Below, one piece after another: positions 29,131 through 39,071 of a stretch of 64,000 nt of DNA. Every line of letters starts with the position of its first letter. The stretch's first letter is position 1. Both the position numbers and the translations under genes were made by a program. The notes under the pieces are model-generated. The model saw only the letters and a program-made list of their open reading frames with translations, made no database searches and was not told the origin of the DNA. Source of the stretch: Rheinheimera sp. A13L (lineage in GTDB: Bacteria; Pseudomonadota; Gammaproteobacteria; Enterobacterales; Alteromonadaceae); contig NZ_AFHI01000002.1 of NCBI RefSeq assembly GCF_000217935.1, forward strand, positions 62,001 through 126,000, written 5' to 3'.

Positions 29131-29163
29131 AGCCCTGCAGTGAAGTGATGCAGGGCTTTTTTG
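29131..29163 (+). terminator. Terminator after the HDOD gene
   Basis: AGCCCTGCA, nine-base loop, TGCAGGGCT and a run of T. Confidence 0.9.
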
Positions 29164-29171
29164 GTCGCGCT

Positions 29172-30068
29172 TTACTGAACGGCGATATTGGCTTTTAGTG
29201 GTAGCAAAGCCTGACGTAAGGCGTCTGTCATCAGTAATAAATCGGCATCTAAGCGACCTATCACATCATCCCAACCCATTTCTTCGTTAGAACCCGACAG
29301 CAAGTCGTGGAATTTCAGGCGTTTAATACTGCCGTCTTCACAGATCAAAAAGGTGACTTTTTCGTCTTGTTCTAACGCCAGCTTAGTCACCAGTTTATCC
29401 TGCAAATGGCTTTGCACTTCGTCAGCACTGAGCAAGTGATTGATAAAACGTACTTTAGCGCCTTCTTCATCCGGAGCTTTTAATTCAGCTTCAGCGCCTA
29501 ATTGAAAACCTTCCGGTAATTCTTTGCCTTGCAACCAGAAATGCAACTGCTGATTGAGCTGATGATTATCCAGAAGTGGCATTGCAGGTAAGGAACCAAA
29601 AGCCTTACGCAACAAAGCAAGTAACTCTTCTGCTCTGCTGGCGCTGCTGGTGTCCACTAATAGCCAGCCTTGTTGTTTGTCATACAAAGCGGTCGTCACG
29701 CTGGATTTGCTGAAAGCACGGGGTAACAGAGTCTGGATCAGTTCTTCCTTTAACGCCTGCTTTTCTTTGCGGCTTAAAGGGCGACCTTTTTCCTGCTCCA
29801 TCGCATCAATTTTTGGTGCCAGCTCTTCGTTGACCACTGAACCTGGCAGTACTTTTTCCTGACGTTTTACCGCAAACAACATCACGTCATTGGTCTGGTG
29901 GCAATACTGCTTCAGGCTGGGATGCAAAGGGCTGGTAAAGCCCATTTTAATAGCTTCCTGCGAGGTGCAAGGGGTAAATTTAAATGCAGCTAAGGCCTGC
30001 TCTAATTGGTCCTGATCGGTGTTTAGGTTTTCGGTGACCTGATATAAACGTAAATTTTTAAACCACAT
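29172..30068 (-). CDS. rdgC: Recombination-associated protein RdgC
   Basis: A ring-forming DNA-binding protein that modulates RecA. The 298 residues match the family length. It starts MWFKNLRLYQVTE, with KFTPCTSQEAIKMGF near 30, LPGSVVNEELAPKI near 75 and RPLSRKEKQALKEEL near 95, all familiar RdgC segments. A single gene on the minus strand, convergent with the HDOD gene. Confidence 0.95.
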   Translation of the reverse strand: MWFKNLRLYQVTENLNTDQDQLEQALAAFKFTPCTSQEAIKMGFTSPLHPSLKQYCHQTNDVMLFAVKRQEKVLPGSVVNEELAPKIDAMEQEKGRPLSRKEKQALKEELIQTLLPRAFSKSSVTTALYDKQQGWLLVDTSSASRAEELLALLRKAFGSLPAMPLLDNHQLNQQLHFWLQGKELPEGFQLGAEAELKAPDEEGAKVRFINHLLSADEVQSHLQDKLVTKLALEQDEKVTFLICEDGSIKRLKFHDLLSGSNEEMGWDDVIGRLDADLLLMTDALRQALLPLKANIAVQ

Positions 30069-30149
30069 AATTTGACTACTCTAGCTTGAAGAATTGCGGC
30101 TTAGTATACAGAGTTCAACTGCAGGATTTTGACTTTTTCCGCTGAAAAT

Positions 30150-30182
30150 AACAGAGCCCGGTGCACAAGACCGGGCTCTGTT
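30150..30182. terminator. Hairpin terminator between rdgC and the sensor kinase gene
   Basis: ACAGAGCCCGG and CCGGGCTCTGT form a perfect 11-bp stem. It lies after the kinase stop, reading the minus strand, although the T run is short. Confidence 0.75.
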
Positions 30183-30196
30183 CTGTGGGATAAGGT

Positions 30197-31945
30197 TTAG
30201 GAATTACGTTTTAAGTTTTTCGGGAAACGAATATGGTAACTCAGGCCATGGCCAGGTTCGCTGCTGACCTGTATTGAACCACCCAGCGTCTGACGGACCA
30301 GATTATAGGTAATATGGGTACCTAAACCGCTGCCGCCCTGATCCCGTTTTGTCGTGAAAAACGGATGGAACAGTTTTTCCAGTTGCTCCTGGGTCAAGCC
30401 ACGGCCATTGTCAGAGTAAGTAATATCAACCATCTGACCTTCATCCAGTACGGTAATGCGGATATAACCTTCTTCCAGCTCTTCAAAACCGTGAATTAAC
30501 GAGTTCATCAAAAGGTTGGTAAAAATCTGTGAAATAGCACCGGCAGGGCAACTTAACATCAGGCTCTCAGGGCAGTTCACATCAATATGATGGCGGGTTT
30601 TTTTAAAGTTTGGCTGTAAAGACCGGATCACTTCGTGCAGATATTCGGCCAGATTAATAGTACGAATGGCATCACTGGTCTGATCTACTGCGATTTGTTT
30701 AAAGCTGGCAATCAGTTCTGAAGCTCTGGTCAGATTAGACTGTAACAAAGAAGTGCTTTGTTTGGCTTCTTCAATAAAATGCTCCAGCACTTTGGGCGAC
30801 AAGGTTTTATCTTTATAAGCCAAATCCAGAGCCGCCAGTTTTTCTGCCAGAAAGCTGGTGGCTGTGACGCCTATACCCACTGGGGTATTTACTTCATGGG
30901 TAATGCCAGCGACAAAACCACCTAAAGCTGCCATTTTTTCCGACTGTACTAAGCGATCCTGGGCTTGCTTTAAATCATCTACAGTTTTTTCCAGCTCGCT
31001 TTGTTTACCACGTAAAGCTTCTTCACTATGGCGGCGGCGCTCTATTTCTTCCCGCAAAGCTTGTTGTTTAACTTCCAGCTCTTGTTTTTGCTGTTGTAAA
31101 TCCATCATAGCTTGACTTAAGCCTGAGGTTTTACGGGCCACTTCCTGCTCTAACAATAAGTTGTGCTGATCAAGTTTTTCATTGGAATGCAGCAGCTGCT
31201 TCTGAGTGCTTTCTAACTGAACTTTATAATCCTGGACTCTGGCGATCAGGCGGTTAAAGGCATCTGCCATCACGCTGAGTTCATTGGCTTCATCATGGCG
31301 GACTTCAACTTTAGTGCCTTCCAGATGATCCAGTTCCAGATCTTCAATTTGTTGCGTCAGTTCACTCAGAGGTAAGGTCAGTTGACTACGGAAAGCCAGT
31401 AAAAACAGGATAATTAAAAAGGTGGTTTTTAACATCGCATTACCGACCAGAAAATAAATACCAATTTTAATCCGATCCAATACCACAGCGCGGCTGGAGA
31501 ACAGAGTGACATCGCCCACCTGAGTGGCGCGGCCGGAGAATTCAAAAATAAGTGGAAAGGTATAACCAAATAAACCTGAGTTTTGTTCTGTTAATCTAAT
31601 ACCTTCCTGCACCAGTTGATTGCTGTAACGTTCGCTGATATCTATGTAACGGCCCAGTTGTGTAATAACAGCACCGCTATCATCCCTTACTATAATGCCT
31701 TCGATGGCTGGGATCGCCAGCAAACCGTCAGCAATAATCAGTGCTTGTTGGGTGTTTAACTCCCAAATAGCGCGGGTCAGACTGCCGGAAAAGGTCTGTT
31801 GTAATGTGGCCAATTCACCATTGATATGGTCTTTGGTGTTGAAATACTCCGCAACAATCTGGCCTAAAGTCACAATAAAGGTCAGGATAAAATACACTGA
31901 CAAAACTTTAGTCAGCAGCTTACGCGATAAACTTTTCTGCTGCAT
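30197..31945 (-). CDS. Membrane sensor histidine kinase
   Basis: A 582-residue kinase. Helices at about 9-32 and 165-190 flank a periplasmic sensor of about 130 residues. HAMP follows (LTLPLSELTQQIEDLELDHL and onward), then a long coiled coil (about 245-345). HisKA has FVAGITHEVNTPVGIGVTATS with the phospho-His. HATPase has NLLMNSLIHGFEE, DNGRGL and GGSGLGTHI. This HisKA type, with TPVGIG after the histidine, is common in marine gammaproteobacteria. The ATG at 31945 has AAGG seven bases upstream. It is divergent from the receiver/CheC/GGDEF genes and is a likely partner of the receiver. Confidence 0.9.
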   Translation of the reverse strand: MQQKSLSRKLLTKVLSVYFILTFIVTLGQIVAEYFNTKDHINGELATLQQTFSGSLTRAIWELNTQQALIIADGLLAIPAIEGIIVRDDSGAVITQLGRYIDISERYSNQLVQEGIRLTEQNSGLFGYTFPLIFEFSGRATQVGDVTLFSSRAVVLDRIKIGIYFLVGNAMLKTTFLIILFLLAFRSQLTLPLSELTQQIEDLELDHLEGTKVEVRHDEANELSVMADAFNRLIARVQDYKVQLESTQKQLLHSNEKLDQHNLLLEQEVARKTSGLSQAMMDLQQQKQELEVKQQALREEIERRRHSEEALRGKQSELEKTVDDLKQAQDRLVQSEKMAALGGFVAGITHEVNTPVGIGVTATSFLAEKLAALDLAYKDKTLSPKVLEHFIEEAKQSTSLLQSNLTRASELIASFKQIAVDQTSDAIRTINLAEYLHEVIRSLQPNFKKTRHHIDVNCPESLMLSCPAGAISQIFTNLLMNSLIHGFEELEEGYIRITVLDEGQMVDITYSDNGRGLTQEQLEKLFHPFFTTKRDQGGSGLGTHITYNLVRQTLGGSIQVSSEPGHGLSYHIRFPKNLKRNS

Positions 31946-32219
31946 GAAACAACCTTGTTTGATTCGGCTTAATGATGAATACCATTGAAACACTAACTTA
32001 TAGAAGATCTGTTTAAATGAAAATACTATATGTAATAAATAACTTAGAGACTAGGCAACAAGAGCTGCTTTGGCAATACGCTGCAGTAAATTGTTAGATT
32101 AGAGCAAAAGACGCATTTAATGGTGTTCAATTGCAGTTGCATTCAGTATGGTATCAGTGTCCAATAATTGAACGCATAGACGTGAAAACAAATAAAACCA
32201 TAATAACGAGGCTGTGTTA

Positions 32220-32585
32220 ATGGCGTTACCTGTATTAATTTGTGACGACTCTTTACTGGCACGAAAACAAGTGCGTAAATCTTTACCTGAGTCTTTTGAC
32301 GCCGATATTCTGACTGCTGGCAATGGCGTGGAAGCTTTGGCTATTCTGCGCAGTCAGGAGATTGGTTTAGTGTTTTTAGACCTTACAATGCCTGAACTGG
32401 ATGGCATAGGAGTGCTTGAAGCTATTAAGCAGGATGGTCTGGATTGTTTTGTTATTGTGATTTCTGCTGACATTCAGCCGGAAATGCAAAAACGGGTCAC
32501 AGAACTGGGGGCTTTGGCTTTTGTCCACAAACCTGTAAATCCGGAAAAACTTGTCGTCATTTTGAAACAATATGGACTGATATGA
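32220..32585 (+). CDS. Stand-alone receiver-domain response regulator
   Basis: A 121-residue CheY-like receiver with no output domain. ICDDSLLARKQVRK gives the acidic pocket, LVFLDLTMPELDG near 48-60 the phospho-Asp, VISADI the switch Ser/Thr position and VHKPVNPE the conserved Lys. The ATG at 32220 has GAGG eight bases upstream. It overlaps the CheC-like gene by four bases (ATGA). Without an output domain it probably acts by protein contact, with its phosphorylation state set by the divergent kinase and the CheC-like phosphatase. Confidence 0.9.
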   Translation: MALPVLICDDSLLARKQVRKSLPESFDADILTAGNGVEALAILRSQEIGLVFLDLTMPELDGIGVLEAIKQDGLDCFVIVISADIQPEMQKRVTELGALAFVHKPVNPEKLVVILKQYGLI

Positions 32586-33193
32586 GTACAGTATTCTCTG
32601 AAGAACAAAGGGATTGTTTGCAGGAGCTGATCAATGTTGCTATGGGCCTTGCCAGCGACAAACTTGCCCGTTTTTTAAATACCTTCGTGCATTTACAGGT
32701 ACCTGCCATCGAGCTGGTAAACTCAGCTCAAATACCTGCTCAATTTGAAGCCCGTTACAGCAATACCGAAGCCGCTTTAGTCAGCCAGGGCTTTTTAGGC
32801 AATGATGGCTTGAGAGGGGAGGCTATAGTCCTGTATCAACTGGACAACGCGCATCGTATTGCCGCTTTGTTAGGGTATGACACGGACAGTGCTTCTGAGC
32901 TTGAAATGCTCACTGACATCAGCTCTATTTTAACCACTACTTTTTTAAATGGGCTGGCTGATCAAATTGACAATAGTTTGTCCTACAGTGCTCCCAGGGT
33001 GTTGTCCTCCCGCCAAAACAATGTCTCAGAGGCTTTGCAGGAAACCGCCTTTCACTGGGAACTCGCATTAAAGGTAGACATCAGTTATCAGCTGGTCGAT
33101 CATTCTTTTAATTGCGATATGTTGTTATTAATACCAGGAGAAGCTGTGTTAAATATTCAGAAAATTCTTGAGCGGATTTTGGAAGAGTATTGA
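32582..33193 (+). CDS. CheC-like phosphatase
   Basis: A 203-residue protein of the CheC/CheX/FliY phosphatase fold. The first active-site helix is CLQELINVAMGLASDKLARF near 12-31, with the E-x2-N pair needed to dephosphorylate a CheY-type receiver. The second copy, EMLTDISSILTTTFLNGLAD near 102-121, has Asp and Ser at those places and may be inactive. It is coupled on both sides: four-base overlap with the receiver, and a TGATG junction with the GGDEF gene. No chemotaxis core genes are nearby, so it probably serves this local receiver. Confidence 0.82.
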   Translation: MSTVFSEEQRDCLQELINVAMGLASDKLARFLNTFVHLQVPAIELVNSAQIPAQFEARYSNTEAALVSQGFLGNDGLRGEAIVLYQLDNAHRIAALLGYDTDSASELEMLTDISSILTTTFLNGLADQIDNSLSYSAPRVLSSRQNNVSEALQETAFHWELALKVDISYQLVDHSFNCDMLLLIPGEAVLNIQKILERILEEY

Positions 33194-34161
33194 TGTCTGA
33201 AGACTGGTTAACCGGCCCTGTATTGGAGCAATTAAATAGTGGCGTGCTGGTGGTAGATGAACAGTTACAGCTGGTGTACCTGAATAGCTTTTTGCAACGC
33301 CATAGTTCAGTGCAACTTTCTGATGTCAAAGGAAAAAGCCTATTTCAGGTCTTCACCGATGTACCTGAAGCCTGGCTCAGGCGTAAGTTTGCATCAGTGC
33401 TCGAATTACAAAGCCCATCCTTTAGCAGTTGGGAGCAACGGCAGTATATTATTAAGTTGCCGCATCTGAGACCTGTCACCAGTTCCAGTCAATATATGGC
33501 GCAAAATTGCACTATGCTGCCGCTGAAGGATCCGGCTGGCCGACGTTATGTTTGTTTACTGATTGAAGACGCAACTGATGCCTTTGTCTACCAGCAACAT
33601 TTACAAACCACCTTACAAAAACTGGAACTAAGTAACCGCATTGATGGTTTAACCCAGGCTTTAAACCGGCGGTATTGGGAAGAGCAGTTAAAGCTGGAAG
33701 TGCAACGAGCTCAGCGGTATCAGCAGCCTTTGTCGCTGTTATTGTTTGACCTGGATAAATTTAAACAGCTCAATGATCAGTATGGTCATTTAGGTGGTGA
33801 TTGTGTCTTGATTGAGCTTACGGCGCGGGTCCGAGTTTTGTTACGTGACACCGACTGGTTTGGCCGTTACGGTGGTGAGGAGTTTGGCATAGTACTGACC
33901 AATACAGCTTTGGCTGGTGCTCTGGAAGTTGCTGAACGTGTTTGTCTGGCTGTCAACAGCACAGCTGTCACATTCCATGATCAATCTATAGCAACATCAG
34001 TCAGTATAGGTGTGGCTCAATTGGATGCTGTGGGTGACAGAGCGCACGAAGTACTGATAGGTCAGGCTGATATAGCACTATATAACGCCAAAAGAGATGG
34101 TCGCAACAGAGTAGTGGTCTTTAGTGCGGGTGAAACGGAATTTCTGCTCAAGGCGAATTAA
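33193..34161 (+). CDS. PAS-GGDEF diguanylate cyclase
   Basis: A 322-residue soluble protein. A PAS-like sensor domain covers about 5-125 (NSGVLVVDEQLQLVYLNSFL). A GGDEF domain covers about 150-310: DGLTQALNRRYWEE, FDLDKFKQLNDQYGHLGGD and the active site GRYGGEEFGIV. RDTD five residues before GGEEF is an RxxD product-inhibition site, so it should make c-di-GMP under feedback. The ATG at 33193 overlaps the CheC stop. Last gene of the receiver/CheC/GGDEF operon. Confidence 0.93.
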   Translation: MSEDWLTGPVLEQLNSGVLVVDEQLQLVYLNSFLQRHSSVQLSDVKGKSLFQVFTDVPEAWLRRKFASVLELQSPSFSSWEQRQYIIKLPHLRPVTSSSQYMAQNCTMLPLKDPAGRRYVCLLIEDATDAFVYQQHLQTTLQKLELSNRIDGLTQALNRRYWEEQLKLEVQRAQRYQQPLSLLLFDLDKFKQLNDQYGHLGGDCVLIELTARVRVLLRDTDWFGRYGGEEFGIVLTNTALAGALEVAERVCLAVNSTAVTFHDQSIATSVSIGVAQLDAVGDRAHEVLIGQADIALYNAKRDGRNRVVVFSAGETEFLLKAN

Positions 34162-34233
34162 GCCGTACTGAATTTCAGAATAATCTAAACATTTAGATTG
34201 ACAGACGTCTAAAACTTTGAGCATATAGAGAGT

Positions 34234-34296
34234 ATGAAAAAGACACAAATCCGCAATACACTCACCATTATTATTACCACCAACCCTGCGGGGTAG
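34234..34296 (+). CDS. thrL: thr operon leader peptide
   Basis: A 20-codon leader reading MKKTQIRNTLTIIITTNPAG. It is packed with Thr and Ile codons (five Thr and four Ile), the amino acids whose charged tRNAs control the thr operon in enterics. The stop at 34296 touches the sequence that forms the antiterminator. A TTGACA at 34198-34203 with CATATA 18 bases later may be the promoter, but that would start the RNA almost at the ATG. The exact promoter is therefore unsure. Confidence 0.9.
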   Translation: MKKTQIRNTLTIIITTNPAG

Positions 34297-34320
34297 GAGG
34301 TCGGCGGCGTATTGTTTTCA

Positions 34321-34356
34321 AAAAGGCCCGTGACCTCCCTGTCTCGGGCCTTTTTC
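34321..34356 (+). terminator. thr operon attenuator
   Basis: AAAAGGCCCG and CGGGCCTTTTT form the terminator. The alternative antiterminator pairs GGAGGTC (34296-34302, at the thrL stop) with GACCTCC (34332-34338). Slow translation of thrL when Thr or Ile is scarce would favour the antiterminator. Confidence 0.9.
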
Positions 34357-34375
34357 GTTTAGCAAGGAGTAAAAC

Positions 34376-36835
34376 ATGAGGGTGCTTAAGTTTGGTGGTT
34401 CGTCTCTGGCGTCGGTAACCCGCTTCCTCGAGGTGGCGGATATAGTGCAACAACAAGTGGGCAACCAGAGCGTTGGTCTGGTGTTGTCTGCGCCTCAAGG
34501 TGTCACCAACTTACTGGTGGAACTCACAGATCTGGCTTTTTTAGGCTCGGATTATCAGCCTTTGCTGCTGCAGTGGAAGCAGCGTCTGGCACAGTTAATC
34601 GCAGAAGCTGCTTTGCGGGTCAGTAGCGAACAGCTAAAAGCAGTGCAGCAACTGGCAGACGAACAAGAGCAAAAACTGACTGAACGTTTGCAAGGTATCA
34701 GTTTATTAAGTTATTGCCCTGATCATATCAAGGCGCAAATTTTAGGTATGGGAGAGCAGTTTAGCGTTTGTCTGATGACAGCTCTGTTTAAATCCCGTCA
34801 GGTTGATGTGGCGCTGCTGGACTCAGTGGCTTTGGTGAAAAGTCAGGGCGATTATTTAAATGCGGTGGCAGATATTCCTGCTTCTGAACAAAGTTTTGCT
34901 GCGGCTTTAGCTAAACAATCGGCTCAGGTCTATGTAATGGCGGGTTTTGTGTCCAGCAACGCTCAAGGTGAGCTGTGCTTATTAGGCCGCAATGGTTCTG
35001 ACTACTCAGCTGCTATAGTGGCTGCTGCGGTGAAAGCATCCGTTTGTGAAATCTGGACCGATGTAGATGGCGTCTACAGTGCTGACCCCCGTCAGGTGAA
35101 ACAAGCCAAACTGATTGACCATTTATCTTATGATGAAGCCATGGAGCTGTCGTATTTTGGTGCCAAAGTGCTGCATCCAAAAACTATAGGCCCGCTGGCG
35201 CGTTTTCAAATTCCTTGTTACATCAAAAATACCTTAAATCCGGCAGCTCCCGGCACTTGCATTGATGCAAATAATAACGGTGATTCACTGGTTAAAGGCA
35301 TTTCCAGTCTGGAGCATCTGGCGCTGATCACTGTCTCTGGCCCTGGCTTAAAAGGCGTGGTCGGCATGGCGTCCCGCGTCTTCGCAACTATGGCGCGTGA
35401 GCAGGTATCGGTCAGCTTAATCACTCAGTCTTCATCCGAATTCAGTATCAGCTTTTGTGTGGCTCAACTAGATTTAGCCGCTGCGAAAAAAGCGCTGGAA
35501 CTTGAGTTTGAGCTGGAATTGCAAGGCAAGTTATTAAGACCACTGCAAATATTATCCGATATGGCCATCGTCAGCTTAGTAGGTGACGGTATGCGTCAGC
35601 ACCGTGGTGTAGCAGCTAAGTTTTTCGCTTCACTGGCACAAGCCCGGGTCAATGTGGTTGCTATAGCACAGGACAGTAGCGAACGTTCTATCTCTGCCGT
35701 AGTAGAACAAAAAGCCTGTCAGAATGCTGTGAAGGTTTGTCACGAGAACTTCTTCAGCCATATTCCAAGCATTGATGTCTTTCTGGTGGGTTGTGGTGTG
35801 GTTGGCAGTGAATTACTGGCACAGTTTCAGCGTCAGCAGCAGTTCTTACAGCAACGTAACGTCAAGCTGAAAGTCTACGGTATTGCTAACTCTAAGGCCT
35901 TGTTGCTGGATGAAAAGGGCATAGACTTAAGCCAGTGGCAACAGCAAATGCAGCAAGCCAAAGCGCAGTTTTCTGTGGCGGATTTAAGCCGTTTTGTGCA
36001 GGAGCAGCATTTAACTAATCCGGTTTTGATTGATTGCAGTAGCGCAGAACCTGTGGCTAATTTGTATGTTGATTTCTTAAAAGCCGGTTTTCATGTAGTG
36101 ACGCCAAACAAAAAAGCCAATACGGGCTCGTTGGACTATTACCATCAGTTGCGTCAGGTGGCACAGCAGCACCGTCGTCGTTTCCTGTATGAAACCACTG
36201 TAGGCGCAGGTTTACCAGTGATAGACACCTTACAGGGCTTGTTTAATGCCGGTGACGAGCTGGTGGCTTTTGAAGGCATTTTATCCGGTTCTTTATCTTA
36301 TATTTTTGGTTTGCTGGAGCAGGGCGTTGCTTTATCACAAGTAACCACTCAGGCCCGTGATTTAGGTTTTACCGAGCCGGATCCTCGTGATGATTTATCT
36401 GGTATGGACGTAGCCCGTAAATTACTGATCATGGCCCGAGAGTCTGGTTTGATGCTGAATTTGGCTGATGTTGAAGTGGAAGGTGTTTTACCCAATGACT
36501 TTGCCCCAGGCACAGATGTAGCCACTTTTATGCAGCAGTTGCCACAGCTTGATCAAGCTTTTGCTTTACGTATTGCAGAAGCAAAAGCCAAAGGCCAGGT
36601 GCTTAGGTATATAGGCGAAATCAATGAAGGTCGCTGCAAAGTGGCCATCAAAGCTCTGGATCTGGATCATCCGCTGGCCAAAGTAAAAGATGGTGAAAAT
36701 GCGCTGGCCATTCATACCCGGTATTACCAGCCTATTCCTTTTGTATTAAGGGGGTATGGCGCTGGTGCTGCGGTCACAGCAGCCGGTGTGTTCAGCGATG
36801 TGATGCGGACTTTGTCCTGGCAGCAGGAGATGTAA
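34376..36835 (+). CDS. thrA: Bifunctional aspartokinase I/homoserine dehydrogenase I
   Basis: An 819-residue fusion, as in E. coli ThrA (820). Aspartokinase is about 1-290 with KFGGSSLAS at the N-terminus and [11 protein letters not shown] near 205. Two ACT modules lie at about 310-460 ([20 protein letters not shown] and onward), for threonine feedback. Homoserine dehydrogenase starts at about 464 with [14 protein letters not shown] (NAD(P) site), TPNKKAN and [13 protein letters not shown]. It makes aspartyl phosphate and later homoserine for Thr/Met/Ile synthesis. AAGGAG lies seven bases before the ATG. First structural gene after the attenuator. Confidence 0.98.
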   Translation: MRVLKFGGSSLASVTRFLEVADIVQQQVGNQSVGLVLSAPQGVTNLLVELTDLAFLGSDYQPLLLQWKQRLAQLIAEAALRVSSEQLKAVQQLADEQEQKLTERLQGISLLSYCPDHIKAQILGMGEQFSVCLMTALFKSRQVDVALLDSVALVKSQGDYLNAVADIPASEQSFAAALAKQSAQVYVMAGFVSSNAQGELCLLGRNGSDYSAAIVAAAVKASVCEIWTDVDGVYSADPRQVKQAKLIDHLSYDEAMELSYFGAKVLHPKTIGPLARFQIPCYIKNTLNPAAPGTCIDANNNGDSLVKGISSLEHLALITVSGPGLKGVVGMASRVFATMAREQVSVSLITQSSSEFSISFCVAQLDLAAAKKALELEFELELQGKLLRPLQILSDMAIVSLVGDGMRQHRGVAAKFFASLAQARVNVVAIAQDSSERSISAVVEQKACQNAVKVCHENFFSHIPSIDVFLVGCGVVGSELLAQFQRQQQFLQQRNVKLKVYGIANSKALLLDEKGIDLSQWQQQMQQAKAQFSVADLSRFVQEQHLTNPVLIDCSSAEPVANLYVDFLKAGFHVVTPNKKANTGSLDYYHQLRQVAQQHRRRFLYETTVGAGLPVIDTLQGLFNAGDELVAFEGILSGSLSYIFGLLEQGVALSQVTTQARDLGFTEPDPRDDLSGMDVARKLLIMARESGLMLNLADVEVEGVLPNDFAPGTDVATFMQQLPQLDQAFALRIAEAKAKGQVLRYIGEINEGRCKVAIKALDLDHPLAKVKDGENALAIHTRYYQPIPFVLRGYGAGAAVTAAGVFSDVMRTLSWQQEM

Positions 36836-36836
36836 T

Positions 36837-37769
36837 ATGAAGTCGTATTTTGCGCCTGCATCCACAGGGAATTTTTCTGTTGGCTTTGATTTATTAGGCG
36901 CTGCTTTTGAGCCTGTCGACGGCTCTTTGTTTGGTGACGAACTGCGTATTCATAGCGAGCAGGCAGAGCTGAGTTTAAGCCTGACTGGCCGTTATGTACA
37001 TCAGTTGCCAAAAGACACGGACCATAACTTAGTGCTGCAGTGTTTTTATGCCTTTGAAAAGGCAATAGGGCAAACTTTGCCAAGACTACAGCTGGAGCTG
37101 GTGAAAAACTTGCCGGTCGGCAGTGGTTTAGGTTCCAGTGCCTGCTCTATAGTGGTCGCCTGTTATGCCTTTAATGACTATTTCGGCAAACCTTTAGATG
37201 ACTATCAACTGCTGCAACTGATGGCACAGCTGGAAGGGGGCGTCAGCGGTTCAGTGCATTACGATAACGTAGCTCCGTCTTTTTACGGCGGCTTATTGTT
37301 GATGTTGCCGGATAGCCCTTTGTTATGCCGGGCTTTGCCTTGGTTTGAGCACTGGCAAGTCGTACTTTGTTACCCAGGTACTGTGCTGTCGACCAAAGAA
37401 GCCCGTGCTGTATTGCCACAACAATTGACGCTAAAGCACAGCATAGCTTTTGCCGGCATGTTAAGCCGTTTTATCAGCGCTTTGTATGCCAAAGATGAAA
37501 GCGAAGCTTTTGCTGCTTTGCAGGATCTGGTGGCAGAACCAGCCCGTCAGCATCTGATGCCTGAACTTGCACCTATACGTGACAAGTTAACAGCTCAGGG
37601 TATAGGGCATGTGGGTATTTCCGGCGCTGGCCCTACTATTTTTGCCGTCTGTCAGAATGACACTCAGGCTCAATTTGCCGCTGATTATTTACAACAGCAT
37701 TACGCTAAAAACTCAGATGCCATGACTACAGTCTGTCGTCTGGCGAGACAAGGCGCACGTGCGCTGTAG
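36837..37769 (+). CDS. thrB: Homoserine kinase
   Basis: A GHMP-family kinase of 310 residues that phosphorylates homoserine. The ATP-binding motif is LPVGSGLGSSACS near 91-103. The N-terminal PASTGNFSVGFDLLG and C-terminal GHVGISGAGPTIFAV complete the GHMP pattern. The start follows the thrA stop by one base. Confidence 0.97.
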   Translation: MKSYFAPASTGNFSVGFDLLGAAFEPVDGSLFGDELRIHSEQAELSLSLTGRYVHQLPKDTDHNLVLQCFYAFEKAIGQTLPRLQLELVKNLPVGSGLGSSACSIVVACYAFNDYFGKPLDDYQLLQLMAQLEGGVSGSVHYDNVAPSFYGGLLLMLPDSPLLCRALPWFEHWQVVLCYPGTVLSTKEARAVLPQQLTLKHSIAFAGMLSRFISALYAKDESEAFAALQDLVAEPARQHLMPELAPIRDKLTAQGIGHVGISGAGPTIFAVCQNDTQAQFAADYLQQHYAKNSDAMTTVCRLARQGARAL

Positions 37770-37778
37770 GATGTAAAA

Positions 37779-39068
37779 ATGCAATTAACAAATACCAAAG
37801 TCGCTTCACAACAAGTTAGTTTTTTAGACGCAGTGCGTATTGGTTTGGGTGAGCAGCAGGGCCTGTTTTTCCCAACCCAGTGGCCAACACTGGATATTGA
37901 GGCTTTATTAGAACTGCCTTTTGTCGAGCGTAGCGCCAAAGTGCTGGAAGCATTAATAGGTGATGAGCTTTCTGCTGAACAAATCCATCAGATGGTAAGT
38001 AACGCTTTTCAGTTTCCGGCGCCTTTAGCGCAGGTAACAGAGGATGTGGCCTGTTTAGAGTTATTCCATGGCCCCACTTTAGCCTTTAAAGACTTTGGTG
38101 GCCGTTTTATGGCACAGGCTTTAATTCAGGCGCAAAAGCAGCAGAATGTCAGTAAAACCACTATTGTGACCGCAACTTCAGGGGATACGGGCGCAGCTGT
38201 AGCTCATGCTTTTTATCAGCAGGCTGGTGTGGATGTGGTGATTTTATTTCCAAAAGGAAAAATCAGCCCACTACAGGAAAAGCTGTTTACTACCTTAGGT
38301 CATAACATCCATACATTGGCGGTAGAAGCTGACTTTGATCAGTGTCAGGCGCTGGTGAAAGATGTATTTAACGACCGTGAGTTAGTCAAGCAGCTGAATA
38401 TCAACTCAGCGAACTCTATTAATATCAGCCGTTTATTTGCCCAGATTTGTTATTACTTTGAAGCTGTGGCTCAGGTGCCAAAAGACAAAAGAGATCAAAT
38501 TGTCATTGCTGTACCCAGTGGTAACTTTGGTAACCTGACCGCTGGTTTGATTGCCAAGGTATTAGGTTTACCTATCAAACGTATGATAGCTGCCACTAAC
38601 TTAAACGACACTGTGCCACGTTACTGGAAAGATGGTCAGTGGGCGCCGAACAAAACTGTGGCAACCTTATCCAATGCGATGGACGTCAGTGCGCCGAATA
38701 ACTGGCCACGGGTTGAAGCTTTATTGGCGCAAGGTAAAATTTCCCGCGACGATTTAGAAGCTGTGATGGTCGACGAAGAAGATACCCAGGTCTCTATGCG
38801 TTTATTGGCGCATTTAGGTTATGTCAGCGAACCTCATGCTGCTATTGCTTACAAAGCGTTAAAACGCAGCTTACAGGACGGTGAATTTGGTATTTTCTTA
38901 GGCACTGCGCATCCGGCGAAATTTAAAGAACAGGTCGAAAACATCCTTGGCAGTCCTATTGCCTTACCACCTGAGTTAGCTGCTGTGGCATCTGAGACAA
39001 GTTTAAGTGCAGATATGGCGCCGGATTTTGTACAATTACGCCAATTCTTACTGACTCTGGATAAATAA
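37779..39068 (+). CDS. thrC: Threonine synthase
   Basis: A PLP enzyme of 429 residues converting O-phosphohomoserine to threonine. The PLP lysine is in TLAFKDFGGRF near 104-114. SGDTGAAVAHAF near 133 and VPSGNFGNLTAGL near 246 are the phosphate-binding and cofactor segments. It lies nine bases after thrB, in the standard thrABC order. Confidence 0.97.
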   Translation: MQLTNTKVASQQVSFLDAVRIGLGEQQGLFFPTQWPTLDIEALLELPFVERSAKVLEALIGDELSAEQIHQMVSNAFQFPAPLAQVTEDVACLELFHGPTLAFKDFGGRFMAQALIQAQKQQNVSKTTIVTATSGDTGAAVAHAFYQQAGVDVVILFPKGKISPLQEKLFTTLGHNIHTLAVEADFDQCQALVKDVFNDRELVKQLNINSANSINISRLFAQICYYFEAVAQVPKDKRDQIVIAVPSGNFGNLTAGLIAKVLGLPIKRMIAATNLNDTVPRYWKDGQWAPNKTVATLSNAMDVSAPNNWPRVEALLAQGKISRDDLEAVMVDEEDTQVSMRLLAHLGYVSEPHAAIAYKALKRSLQDGEFGIFLGTAHPAKFKEQVENILGSPIALPPELAAVASETSLSADMAPDFVQLRQFLLTLDK

Positions 39069-39071
39069 ACT

